A DNA stretch of 15,643 nucleotides from Candidatus Fermentibacterota bacterium (GTDB lineage Bacteria; JAFGKV01), in the NCBI GenBank assembly GCA_030620115.1, contig JAUXFG010000090.1, positions 1 to 15,643 of the forward strand, in the 5' to 3' direction. The translations under genes were made by a program, and so were the position numbers. Below the pieces are notes generated by a model. That model worked only from the letters and a program-made list of their open reading frames with translations. It was not told the DNA's origin and made no database searches. Positions 9,001 through 13,435 of the stretch are shown here, piece by piece. Each line of letters begins with the position of its first letter. Position 1 is the first letter of the stretch.

Positions 9001-11746
9001 CGCTGGCAGTTCCCCGTATGGTCAAGGCGCCAGGGTTCTCGGCCGTGCGGGAGACCTGGTCGATATGGGCCACAAGGTTCCGCAGTGACACCACAGCATA
9101 TATATGCCCGGAGGGAGACCATTCTGGCGCAGTGAAAAGCAGCTTCGATCCATCGGGAGAGAAATCACCGAGAGCACGGATCTCCTCCCCGACCTGTATC
9201 TGGACCATTTCCTCAGTCTTCAGATTCTTGGCCCATACAGCGCCTCCAAAAGGAGAATCCCACTCAGCCCTGGAGAAAACGAGCCAGTCACCTGTTCCTG
9301 GGTATGTCGCGGCTGCTCCGTCATCGATGATGAGCTGGACCCCCGTTCCGTCGAGAGCCATCCGTCTTATACCCCTTGTCCAGATGTGTATGCCAGGGCC
9401 CCCTGCCATCTGGATTCTTGTGGAATAGAAGCTGTCTGTCCCAGGCATCCAGCAGATCTGAGGGGGATTCCACACAGCCCCCCTCAGCTCGGCTCCTGCT
9501 TCACAGAGGAAGCGCTGACCGTTGCCGTTTCGCTCTGCTACCCAGAGTTGAAAACTGCTGGGCCAGTACGTGAGACTATATGGGGAAAAGTCGTACCTTT
9601 CAATTCCCTTATAGAGTATGTGGTCGCTGCTGGGAGACCACTCAGGTTGATCGGCATCGTCAATGACTCTGATCGCGCCACTGCCGTCATGATTCATGGT
9701 CCATACACTGACATAACCGGAATCATCGAAGGCTTCAAAAGCGATGAGATCCCCGTCAGGTGACCATGCCGCGCTACGATGCCACTGGCCGCTGCCTGCG
9801 GAATCAGTGAGCCGCCACTGCGCGCCGGTAGAGGTATCGATCTTCCATAAGTCCACCTCTGGGCGGGTGCCGGATGCCACAAGCAGGTACCGGCCGTCCG
9901 GGCTCCACGCGCACTCAAAACGACCGAAGTTCGAGTACCATGGCAACGTGGAGACTTGCTCCTCGCCTGTTCCGTCAGCATCCATGACCCATACATGGGA
10001 GCCTTGCCCATAGGCTATTCGGTCACCGCTCGGTGACCATCGTGGGCCATTGCACAATCCGGTTTCCGTGTATTGGAGGACCACGTAGTCGCCGGAGATC
10101 ATGTCTTGGATGAGCGGGCTACGGTTGGTGTCAACCACGATGCCAAGCGATGCAACATTGCTCGCTCCGCCGGAGCCATAAGTTCTCAATTCAAATCTGT
10201 ACTGCCCATCAGGCACGACTTCGCCATTCTCACTTCGTCCGTCCCATGTGTACGAATGAAGCCCGGAACCAAGCGCCACTTCCGAAGCCAGGGTTCTCAC
10301 CTCTGTGTCTTCACCCTCGAGGATTCTCACCGAAACCGTCCCATAGTCGGCCAGGTCAAAATAAAGGCGCGTCTCGTCCTTGATGCCATCGCCATTCGGA
10401 GAGAAGTATTCGGCGCTGACGTAGACAGAGTCTGCCCCAGGCGGCGTGAGGTCTATGACGAATACCTGTTTGAGAGCGTCGTTATTGCTCTCATTCAGCT
10501 CGCGAATGACATCGGACGAATCGATCCACGCGTGTAGATCAACATAGCCATTGATATCTCCCGTTCCCCAGATGAAGGCCGTTGAATCGATACCACCCGC
10601 GGGGATGCTCGTGATTGTCTGTACCGTTCCAACCTTGGCAGCATCAGCGTACAAGACAACAGGCACGTTCTGTGCGGATTCATCTCCGGTGTTCCGAACA
10701 TGTACTGTGACCGTGACATCATCCCCTTCATAGATGGTCACAGGATTCGTGATGACATCGCTCTCTGTGATCTCGAGATCCGGCAGCACTGCCTGGGATA
10801 AAGCCTTCACGGCCATGGCAGTGAGGTAAGAATCATGGCCCCACGAGCCATCAGATTCCTGAGCTCCCTCCAAATGGGCTCGCGCGGCGATTCTCGCCGA
10901 GGTGCCGGTCTGCTCGGCCAGCAGCAACAGAGAAGTAAGCGCGGTCTCGTACACAGTACTCCCCTCGCTGCCAAAACCCCCATCAGGATTTTGGTTGTTG
11001 AGGAGCCAGACCAGCCCCACTGACAACGCACCTTGGGAGTTATCATCCCCCCGCAGGGCATCAAGGCATAGCACGGTGAGATACACACTGGGATCACCAT
11101 TGTCCCATGGCCAATAGCCTGCGGGATCTTGCGCGAAACGGATGTAGGAGAGCCCGGAAACGAATGCAGTGGCTGTGGTCACCCCCCAGTCACGAAGCGC
11201 CTGGACCACCAAGGAGCTGGTGAGCAGATCGCGGTAGTGGTTCCCATCAAATCCCCAGCCGCCTTCGGCCGTGGCGTGATCGAGCAGAATAGCGCCCAGT
11301 CCGCCTGAGGATTGGCCTGTCAGCATGTTCGTGTAGAGTTTCCTTGCCGCATAGTCGTCATTGAGAACCACGGCGTCGTCGAGCCACGCGAGCCCCTGGA
11401 CAAAGGCGGCGCCAGTGGCATCAGCAGAATACAATGCCTCAATGGCCCGACAGGTGGTCCGAAGCCGTTCTTGCCCGCTGCCCCAGGAGCCATCGGTGTT
11501 CTGGTTGGATTCGAGCCAAGTGACGCCGTCGGAGACTGGATCTTGGGCATGGAGCGGTGCGGTGAGAAGGATCTGAACCGCAAGGACGAGAAGAGCGCAA
11601 AGCAGAAAGGGCGTATGGCGAGAAGACCGTAGGCAGGGGTTGCCCCTCACCCTAACCCTCTCCCCAAGGAGAGGGTAAAAGAGAGATGACAGGGCGTGGG
11701 AATACGCCGAAAGGGGCCGTGAGGGGTATTTCGGGGATGTCATCAT
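98..11746 (-). CDS. Giant exported multidomain surface protein (about 3,882 aa)
   Basis: Function unknown; probably a surface or secreted adhesion/scaffold protein. Domains seen, with residues counted from the chosen start: signal peptide 1-68 (cleavage near LHA|Q); prenyltransferase-like alpha/alpha repeats 73-319; CARDB 321-431; FlgD-like 435-544 ('FSPNGDG'); six-motif PD40 propeller 545-896; Ig-like module 891-989; second FlgD-like 991-1084 ('FSPNADG'); diverged beta region to 1478; Ig modules 1479-1776; Fn3 and Ig modules alternating 1778-2536; CARDB-like repeats 2537-2981; Ig-like to 3173; 'GWNLVG' block 3173-3316; amidotransferase-like fold about 3483-3674; helical tail 3789-3877. The start at 11746 is chosen because AAGGAG lies 5 nt upstream and the codon begins a tandem ATG ATG. 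The longer ATG at 11836 sits inside a 20-bp intergenic palindrome and is unlikely. A GTG at 11650 is a serious alternative. No enzyme active site is evident. Three palindromic DNA repeats are translated within it. Confidence 0.9.
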   Translation of the reverse strand: MMTSPKYPSRPLSAYSHALSSLFYPLLGERVRVRGNPCLRSSRHTPFLLCALLVLAVQILLTAPLHAQDPVSDGVTWLESNQNTDGSWGSGQERLRTTCRAIEALYSADATGAAFVQGLAWLDDAVVLNDDYAARKLYTNMLTGQSSGGLGAILLDHATAEGGWGFDGNHYRDLLTSSLVVQALRDWGVTTATAFVSGLSYIRFAQDPAGYWPWDNGDPSVYLTVLCLDALRGDDNSQGALSVGLVWLLNNQNPDGGFGSEGSTVYETALTSLLLLAEQTGTSARIAARAHLEGAQESDGSWGHDSYLTAMAVKALSQAVLPDLEITESDVITNPVTIYEGDDVTVTVHVRNTGDESAQNVPVVLYADAAKVGTVQTITSIPAGGIDSTAFIWGTGDINGYVDLHAWIDSSDVIRELNESNNDALKQVFVIDLTPPGADSVYVSAEYFSPNGDGIKDETRLYFDLADYGTVSVRILEGEDTEVRTLASEVALGSGLHSYTWDGRSENGEVVPDGQYRFELRTYGSGGASNVASLGIVVDTNRSPLIQDMISGDYVVLQYTETGLCNGPRWSPSGDRIAYGQGSHVWVMDADGTGEEQVSTLPWYSNFGRFECAWSPDGRYLLVASGTRPEVDLWKIDTSTGAQWRLTDSAGSGQWHRSAAWSPDGDLIAFEAFDDSGYVSVWTMNHDGSGAIRVIDDADQPEWSPSSDHILYKGIERYDFSPYSLTYWPSSFQLWVAERNGNGQRFLCEAGAELRGAVWNPPQICWMPGTDSFYSTRIQMAGGPGIHIWTRGIRRMALDGTGVQLIIDDGAAATYPGTGDWLVFSRAEWDSPFGGAVWAKNLKTEEMVQIQVGEEIRALGDFSPDGSKLLFTAPEWSPSGHIYAVVSLRNLVAHIDQVSRTAENPGALTIRGTASDANFEKYQLFYGQGEDPLAFHPAGPEQSAEVRENDLGVWVPPGVGTYTLRLDVWDKAGNTASDYMIVQWIEDQRLAGCHAVPNPFSPNADGAVDTCNITYTALEAGVFDFEIVDQGGTPVWSTSHTHSEPADSSFLWTGTSALGDTVPDGQYRLAIDDIRLPLDVDTTPPIVELDPGEGASVIATVLDEHLCEWRLDWYVEAFSLWFPLENGRRELENQMFTLTTTGLVIGEHDFRLIGLDCAANQDTAIATVMFEYDENESDSTCIKIVDPNANEVLLAENHWIKANVGQAQAVTTRFSVKENDSSSWGVIGTEPIMYGQAETLWDLSNTSPGHYDMRAEALDQYEAVLCSDIITVGVQVGLFIGFPTPNCPVSGDVRITVYYLGGAEELNYATLQHRDPSGDNLQWEPIGDASGEAPFTVMWDTRTIPDGMRELSVSGTTISGIWLNNAIQVRISNCPPYVLLVSPQTGQVMDDRIRLEATAFVTEECGGDSSEIVRVVFGARDSIGVWETLGEDAGAPYVLMWDASVKPEGILRLAARGEDNYDRFGYSPVVNCYVDHTDPTAIISSPSSGTPLTGEPLEITGTAQDDHFSNYMLEVGAGNSPSSWARVESSVDAIESGPLGTWHAEAFPGSDYTIRLEVTDKGGRTATDCVLVTLDNDTVRPLAVIMEPLAGTHVAGQVDVIGAAYSPVLDQYVLEYGAGSSPGSWTSIATDSVSIQHGVLGTWDVTSLADGQYTIRLTATDEESVAGVDSVFVVVDGTDPLATITFPPADTLLTSSTIIHGTASDAHLSRHTIFVGPGSEPDYWSTVCQGTSSVTNGPLGTWWPLPPDGVQTLKLMVVDSPGNEASDLRTLATNAWPPAAPSRPDASVDGLVVSLWWQANAEGDMAGYKVYRDGASQTASPVETTAWSDTVAGPGEYEYTITAVDTVGWESPHSPERVVEAEASIPIVRITYPDSGQGIRGAVHVLGTAASADLSWYTLEYAPGMTPSEDEFVGIVYGTASVSLGELGIWETSWIDTVCTLRLSAEDAGGGSASCSVMVVVDNTPPAVPTGLTATPSGDDVDLLWDANADVVEGYLAYRDGFLLGAPENYTDPMDYLISGTSVTDSSRGDGTYEYRVCAADSVGNISQPSDSAVAAIETGAPVAWVAFPAESARVAGTVLVKAASDAQDIAHVTLQYVEEGGGGWATIGVDSMAPYQADWETGSLSVGTYALRAVATDSSANTDGAPDSIMVFVVDDADPPAVPTGLAATVSQDTVYLQWNSNTEDDLSGYYVYRDSTLITGSLLGSSEYVDGGLDEDFYDYAVTAVDTASNESGAATVEEVLVDITPPSIEIVSPESAQAVGGEWRIRALIIEDHMDRWSLWAGQGISPTSWDQLAFGSAVSWEDEYGRYDTLMVALWDTEALTGVWSFRLDAVDLVGQTGGDTVWCSIDDSPPAAPTGFVATGQGEHRIDLAWDANTEPDLDFYRIYRADGFDEQFVFESTSTWYTYGSMHLESGVVYYYAVTAVDEAGNESAFSESDSAMTFDSGPPVAPAGLAAEEGNLSVVLTWQANTEPDIAGYHVYRDGGRVTADSIRALSYVDIGLDAGTSYSFQVSAVDWSGSESSLSGAVPAMPWGVDLLISDNDISVYPEELLPGEQARVVVTIHNVGTGPSPTAGLTILAYDDDSVETLLRGDLIPELAVGDSVRFGTDWFVGYQPGPRHIVAIADAAGRVAEIDENNNTGHKAIEVLSSLVVLQTWTDAASYWANQDVVLTADVENTGGTPDTVSVRCRIETVDGTILAELDEEEIGELVPGETERVLTRWNTGSTVPGTYVMRTRVMSSWEVLDEDEVTFTIRANTGMETWVNSDAMSYLANETVRFACGIKNLSGNQAVDSLDARLYVVRAGSDTLATYLWEVAQVEPEGIHETEQMWETGTESPGSFSAGFLVLSKEGDLLASSTTSFSIQASSEDSTYQLTGWIRALPNKVEPDDSTTIHYELENLGNQSVANLDVVIGIVDVQASSLAKDWSRSASLGIGASVVDSVETGGSGLDWKPYMLWLGAVVNGDTVSVASGALMVTDLTCPVLSEVTPDSGSFQRGDVSIHVRATDNHDGVAEVSYRLDGASWEALPLISGDALDGAYEMVWHTTSGDDGRRVMEMTAIDSAWNQLGDTLSIPFIVDNVAPETELTVTDTLYDDGDQYYAYEECGYVLQAGDTLSGVAQILVSIDGGPQETYTDTLWLSGEDDHTLAYGAVDSAGNEETTHDLVITIPPQIRVAFGGIGKLVSFPVVPMAGEIMDSIPAGSYVYRLLPGGSDFVLADTIKVGEGYWVLAPEDSTVRWKGEPVGGFTYQVATGWNLVGSIFGPEDFSSPMTEPGGAVGGGCWHYDSGWVWSDTLQPRRGHYVAAYEDALLKVGTEARGMVLALGVKEERPDWLVRLALANGQGTARAACGVARRASSGIDRRLDRPVPAALRAGDAELYFPVTSGAFSRLAVDVRGPDDAWTWEAIASSDQDGILTWNASEVPAGHGVRFEINGESVPVSAGGVSLSPGEHRIVIHVEQTEEELELTKWTVDKCIEHPDGLLIWEMTDPSSSDPFSPMSASSSLSSLSPLLGERVRVRGNPITTVQTREAFIPELRNGLHSTVAITGESVPIDSSLIGELGLFVRRGNRLVVFDGEGGLAKQLELILGIKVTGGTQYVDEISTAGDELIAAGTWEIGSEAPLVKVEEAVVVASSGDLPVVTVRELGYGHAIYAGISAETIDAALANALCTSLIPSPRGEGQGEGRTSPRTGGARVVNIKIRVNGEGRGQVREKLSDGIKLVDHGSGDISGPTLSWYIELDKSGKELGYSGVLPDIRGRYRVETEVRPLRGGVYRREGWKSAEATVEIESREALRELQRIVAANTELKPEIAAECMATLEQVASRQLLNRKQLGQAIAKLSDLSLRLERERSGPEIQEPLAELVAIYTTIWSYWPQGGSR
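686..720. repeat. Palindromic GC-rich repeat, copy A, inside the giant gene
   Basis: The core begins CCCCTCACCCTGACC and contains a perfect 20-bp palindrome, CCCTCTCCCCGGGGAGAGGG (699-718). On the minus strand it is translated as 'IPSPRGEGQGEG', a different frame from copies B and C. It lies in the linker between the amidotransferase-like fold and the C-terminal domain. Confidence 0.9.
725..1300 (-). other. Degenerate class I glutamine-amidotransferase-like fold near the C-terminus
   Basis: Alternating strands and helices are visible: 'GLLIWEM' (strand 1), 'REAFIPELRNGLHSTVAITG', 'IGELGLFVRRGNRLVVFDG', 'LELILGIKVTGG' and 'GYGHAIYAGIS'. This resembles the GATase1-like domains found in large envelope proteins. 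No nucleophilic cysteine is present where one would be expected after 'TVAITG', so it should be non-catalytic. Repeat copy B falls where helix 1 would be. The assignment is by pattern only. Confidence 0.45.
1182..1216. repeat. Palindromic GC-rich repeat, copy B, inside the giant gene
   Basis: The core differs from copy C at only its last bases and from copy A at a few positions. Its stem is CCCTCTCC (1195-1202) and GGAGAGGG (1207-1214). It is translated on the minus strand as 'SPLLGERVRVRGNP'. Similarity with copy C extends further to a serine/leucine-rich 'SSLSSL'-type peptide encoded at about 1217-1245. Confidence 0.9.
2805..4138 (-). other. CARDB and CARDB-like beta-sandwich repeats
   Basis: The first unit (to about 3790) is a clear CARDB: 'DLLISDNDISVYPEELLPGEQARVVV' style entry, 'TIHNVGTGPSP' and the closing 'EIDENNN'. 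Three weaker units follow. They share a '.V.L...V.N.G..' strand and a 'G.Y....V' return, with entry strands such as 'YWANQDVVLTADVENTGG' and 'YLANETVRFACGIKNLSG'. They look like diverged tandem duplicates of one domain. Confidence 0.6.
4140..7312 (-). repeat. Array of about 100-residue Ig-like modules and five Fn3 domains in the giant protein
   Basis: Two module types alternate. The Ig-like module has the pattern I..P..G..V.G...I.GTA.D, then LEYG.G..P..W, then G.LG.W, then YT.RL...D. It occurs three times in tandem (about 6420-7312) and again near 5870-6152 and 4690-5010. A further outlying copy is at 8780-9075. The Fn3 type has W.AN.E.DL.GY.VYRDG followed by Y.Y.VTAVD..GNES, near 6160-6415, 5580-5860, 5010-5260, 4415-4690 and 4140-4410. 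Such arrays usually form rigid extracellular stalks. Copies are well diverged at the protein level. Confidence 0.8.
9060..10114 (-). other. PD40/TolB-like beta-propeller
   Basis: Six PD40-type blade motifs can be read in order: PRWSPSGDRIAY, CAWSPDGRYLLVA, AAWSPDGDLIAFEA, PEWSPSSDHILY, GDFSPDGSKLLFT and PEWSPSGHIYAVV. They are interleaved with 'VWVMDADGTG' and 'VWTMNHDGSG' strands, as in the TolB propeller. Six motifs fit a closed six-bladed propeller of about 350 residues. The likely role is protein or carbohydrate binding outside the cytoplasm. Confidence 0.85.
10115..10786 (-). other. CARDB domain followed by a FlgD-like Ig domain
   Basis: The first half begins 'LPDLEITESDV' and contains 'VTVHVRNTGDESAQNVPV' and 'ELNESNN', the usual signatures of a CARDB (cell-adhesion-related) beta-sandwich. 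The second half has 'EYFSPNGDGIKDE', 'TWDGRSENGEVVPDGQY' and 'FELRTYGSGG', typical of FlgD-like Ig folds in extracellular proteins. A second FlgD-like domain lies near 8495-8775 with 'PNPFSPNADG' and 'VPDGQYRLAI'. Confidence 0.75.
10790..11530 (-). other. Prenyltransferase / squalene-cyclase-like alpha/alpha repeat domain
   Basis: This N-terminal domain of the giant protein carries at least five QW-like motifs: QNTDGSWG, AEGGWGFDG, DPAGYWPWD, QNPDGGFG and QESDGSWG. They are separated by alanine/leucine-rich helices (for example 'TSSLVVQALRDWG'). This matches the alpha/alpha toroid fold of terpene cyclases and prenyltransferase beta subunits. The class II cyclase DxDD acid motif is not visible, so a binding or structural role is more likely than cyclase activity (inference). 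Confidence 0.8.
11643..11675. repeat. Palindromic GC-rich repeat, copy C, in the signal-peptide n-region
   Basis: This is nearly identical to copy B, with stem CCCTCTCC / GGAGAGGG at 11656-11663 and 11668-11675. It is translated as 'YPLLGERVRVRGNP' between the first start codon and the hydrophobic core of the signal peptide. It contains the alternative Shine-Dalgarno and GTG described separately. Confidence 0.9.
11648..11663 (-). promoter_or_regulatory. Alternative repeat-borne ribosome binding site and GTG start
   Basis: Inside repeat copy C the minus strand reads GGAGAGGG (11656-11663), then 5 nt, then an in-frame GTG (11648-11650). Starting here gives a signal peptide of about 35 residues with a short basic n-region, instead of 68 residues with a long n-region. 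The spacing and the resulting peptide are both normal. Which start is used cannot be settled from the sequence. Confidence 0.4.
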
Positions 11747-11751
11747 TGGGG

Positions 11752-11757
11752 CTCCTT
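11752..11757 (-). promoter_or_regulatory. Shine-Dalgarno of the giant gene (first candidate start)
   Basis: The minus strand reads AAGGAG, followed by 5 nt and then ATG ATG (11746 and 11743). This is the best ribosome binding site upstream of the hydrophobic signal segment, and it decides against the ATG at 11836. Confidence 0.6.
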
Positions 11758-11786
11758 GGTTTTGGAAGCCATCAGCTATCTGCGTT

Positions 11787-11807
11787 GGGCGAACACAAGG
11801 TTCGTCC
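11787..11807. repeat. Imperfect REP-like inverted repeat upstream of the giant gene
   Basis: GGGCGAAC and GTTCGTCC face each other across ACAAG, with one mismatch, and are followed by GTAGG. It resembles a degenerate copy of the short palindromic 'GTAGGGGC...GCCC' units that are widespread in bacterial intergenic DNA. Confidence 0.55.
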
Positions 11808-11825
11808 GTAGGGTCCGCCTCTGTT

Positions 11826-11845
11826 GGGCACGGCATGCCGTGCCC
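11826..11845. repeat. Perfect 20-bp palindrome (REP-like)
   Basis: GGGCACGGCATGCCGTGCCC is its own reverse complement and is followed by CTAC. It belongs to a type of short palindromic unit common in intergenic DNA of many bacteria. It contains an in-frame ATG (11834-11836) for the giant reading frame, which I consider accidental. A regulatory operator is the less likely alternative. Confidence 0.8.
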
Positions 11846-11865
11846 CTACATGGGGAGACCAATCC

Positions 11866-11911
11866 TGTGACAAATCCGTGCGCCAAGATTGTGAACTCAT
11901 TTCTGAGCGAA
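11866..11911. repeat. Dispersed 46-bp repeat, copy 1
   Basis: It aligns without gaps to 13436-13481, with 32 of 46 positions identical by hand count. Shared words include AATCCG, CAAG and AACT. It lies between the MITE copy and the REP-like palindromes upstream of the giant gene. Confidence 0.55.
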
Positions 11912-11933
11912 CCCTTATGATTGATTCTTGTAG

Positions 11934-12063
11934 CTTCTCAATAAGTCCGTGCGAAATCGGAGAAATCCCCCTCACCGAGCCGTAGGCTCTACGAGCCGGA
12001 GGCCTTAATCCCCCTTTGCGAAAGGGGGAAAGGGGAGGTTGGATGGGCGGGCTTATTGAGAAG
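11934..12063. mobile_element. MITE-like element, copy 1 (130 bp)
   Basis: The terminal inverted repeats are CTTCTCAATAAGTCCG (11934-11949) and, inverted, CTTCTCAATAAGCCCG (12048-12063): one mismatch in 16. Inside are two hairpins, CGTAG-GCT-CTACG (11981-11993) and CCCCCTTT-GCG-AAAGGGGG (12010-12028). It encodes no transposase. It is highly similar to 15350-15473 in the same orientation. A target-site duplication is not obvious. It lies about 190 bp upstream of the giant gene's start. Confidence 0.85.
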
Positions 12064-12300
12064 TCACTGATTCTTTGCATGACTGGGTCCTTAGGATGGC
12101 GGGGGAGGGATTGGGGAAGCGAGCAGCGTTGAGCATGCAGCGGGCAGACGTCGGAAGGGATTGGGGAGGGAGGAGGAGGAGCAAGGAAATATCCAACATC
12201 GAACATTCAACATCGAAGTTGGGGAATTGGGGGAATCGACGAGGCTCCCGATGAAGCTCCCGGAGGATCGCAGGCAGGGGAAGATCGCAGGCAGGGACGC

Positions 12301-12365
12301 CTGCGCCACTGACCTGCGCCACTGACCTGCGCCACTGACCTGTGTCACTGACCTGCGCCACTGAC
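12301..12365. repeat. Tandem repeat, 13 bp x 5
   Basis: Five contiguous units of CTGCGCCACTGAC run from 12301. The fourth (12340-12352) reads CTGTGTCACTGAC and the other four are identical. It begins right after a CAGGCAGGGACGC word. It is a candidate variable-number tandem repeat. Confidence 0.95.
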
Positions 12366-12488
12366 TGGAGGGGAGAGGGATCTGGGGGATTCGACAAGGC
12401 TCCCGACGAAGCTCCCGATGAAGTTTTGGGAGGAGGAGGGGAAGTGAGGAGACATTCAACATCGAACGTCGAAGTTGGGATAGGAGGG

Positions 12489-12539
12489 AGTTCGAGACCC
12501 GCCTTCGTCGGATGACTTTGGCGTGGCAAGCGAAGTTTG
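12489..12539. repeat. Direct repeat, short copy, upstream of the giant gene
   Basis: This is the 51-bp partner of the repeat at 2-85 and lacks its central 33 bases. The outer arms are nearly identical and the orientation is the same. It lies just downstream of the Fn3 gene on the minus strand. Confidence 0.85.
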
Positions 12540-12576
12540 AGATGAAGTTTGGGACAAAGTTCATGGGGGGAAGAGG

Positions 12577-13377
12577 TCATGGGAGTTGGAAGCGGAAGGC
12601 GGCGGCGGGGAGGGAAGGCTCGCCTTGCCGATTGCCGCTGTCTACGGCGCGAGCGCGATAGTAGTGGGCGCCATCGGGTAAGGACCAGACTCCCACGTCG
12701 ATGTACGTGGTATCAATGGGAGCTGCAATGGAATCAGGGAAAGTTGCCTCGAAATGGGCTTGTTCCGATCTATACAGGGTATAGTGCGCTACACTTATGG
12801 GGGCGCCGTAGATGTTCTCATCTACTTCGGACCAGGCCAGAAGAAGATCCAAAGATCCCTCGTCCGTTACTCTGAGGTTCTGAACCTGGGCCGGGGGAGC
12901 GGTGGTATCGCCGGCTGCATAGGCAATCTCCACGCATCCTGACTCCGTGAAACGGACCTCCGTAGTGTCTCTCATATCGATGCCATCGATACTCAGGGTT
13001 CCTTCCGCAGGGAGGCTTGATGGTTCCCATGACACTGAGACCGTGTCGGTGACTTCTGCAAAGCATAGATTCCATTTCACGGAATCCTCGGTGGCATCGC
13101 GGATATCAGTGCCCAGGTAGGGAAATGTCACGGTCCCCTGGAAGTAGGAATAGAAGATGACCCCGGGAGGAGGGATGGGGACATCCAGACCCACATCATA
13201 TCCATCAGTGCCCAGCGAATCAACGCCAAAGGTACGCAACTGCTGCGAGAATAGGTGGTCGATGGTCAGCTCTACGCTCCACTCCTGGGCAGCGCCGGGG
13301 AAACAGAGAAGCGAGAGTACTGATAATGCGACAGGAATGATACGGCGTGGGGTTCGTTCAGCGAGGGATTTGCACAT
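12577..13377 (-). CDS. Exported 'TDGYD' beta-domain / fibronectin type III protein (266 aa)
   Basis: Function unknown. Residues 1-30 are a clear Sec signal peptide: basic 'RTPRR', hydrophobic 'IIPVALSVLSLLCF', cleavage at GAA|Q. Residues 31-157 form a beta-rich domain with 'LRTFGVDSLGTDGYDVGLD', a proline run, 'TDIRD' and 'VSVSWEPSSLP'. I have seen this pattern in secreted proteins of FCB-type bacteria, but I know no assigned role. Residues 160-262 are one Fn3 domain ('PPAQVQNLRV', 'YTLYRS', 'YYRARAVDSGNRQGEPS'). The start at 13377 is chosen because it places the signal peptide at the N-terminus. The reading frame stays open upstream to 13524 and overlaps the secretin gene. The Shine-Dalgarno is weak (GCGGAA directly before the ATG), so translation may depend on coupling to the upstream gene, 89 bp away. 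Cotranscription with the secretin is likely. Confidence 0.85.
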   Translation of the reverse strand: MCKSLAERTPRRIIPVALSVLSLLCFPGAAQEWSVELTIDHLFSQQLRTFGVDSLGTDGYDVGLDVPIPPPGVIFYSYFQGTVTFPYLGTDIRDATEDSVKWNLCFAEVTDTVSVSWEPSSLPAEGTLSIDGIDMRDTTEVRFTESGCVEIAYAAGDTTAPPAQVQNLRVTDEGSLDLLLAWSEVDENIYGAPISVAHYTLYRSEQAHFEATFPDSIAAPIDTTYIDVGVWSLPDGAHYYRARAVDSGNRQGEPSLPAAAFRFQLP

Positions 13378-13394
13378 TTCCGCAGCGGGCACGG

Positions 13395-13410
13395 TCCGCC
13401 AGCCGGCGGA
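13395..13410. repeat. Intergenic hairpin between the secretin and Fn3 genes
   Basis: TCCGCC (13395-13400) and GGCGGA (13405-13410) pair across AGCC; flanking GG and CC could extend the stem past a two-base bulge. There is no T-run, so it is probably a REP-like palindrome, not a terminator. It could still affect mRNA stability between the two genes. Confidence 0.5.
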
Positions 13411-13435
13411 TACCCCCACGATGCTGGGCAAAACT

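Larger units (their letters stand above)
12064..12576. other. Non-coding mosaic of short repeats
   Basis: No credible gene lies here. The stretch is built of duplicated words arranged around a 13-bp tandem repeat. An 'AACATCGAACATTCAACATC'-type block occurs near 12192-12221 and again near 12452-12480. A 'GACGAGGCTCCCGATGAAGC' block near 12237-12262 recurs diverged near 12392-12424. GATCGCAGGCAGGG occurs twice around 12267-12297. Long purine-rich runs (GGGAGGAGG) fill the gaps. No rho-independent terminator is evident after the Fn3 gene. Confidence 0.8.

Noticed and set aside
10790-11530. Functional squalene-hopene cyclase
   Set aside because: The domain is far shorter than the roughly 600-residue enzyme, lacks a visible DxDD motif and is fused to surface modules.
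11747-11836. N-terminal extension of the giant protein to an ATG at 11836
   Set aside because: The ATG lies in the centre of a 20-bp intergenic palindrome, the extension encodes REP-like sequence, and a better Shine-Dalgarno with ATG ATG exists at 11746.
12301-12365. Short regular repeats as a CRISPR array
   Set aside because: The 13-bp units are directly contiguous with no spacers, and there are no cas genes.
11772-12580. Overlapping minus-strand open frames of 144-175 residues upstream of the giant gene
   Set aside because: They translate MITE, REP and tandem-repeat DNA; overlapping frames exist in parallel and the peptides are proline/serine-rich repeat products.
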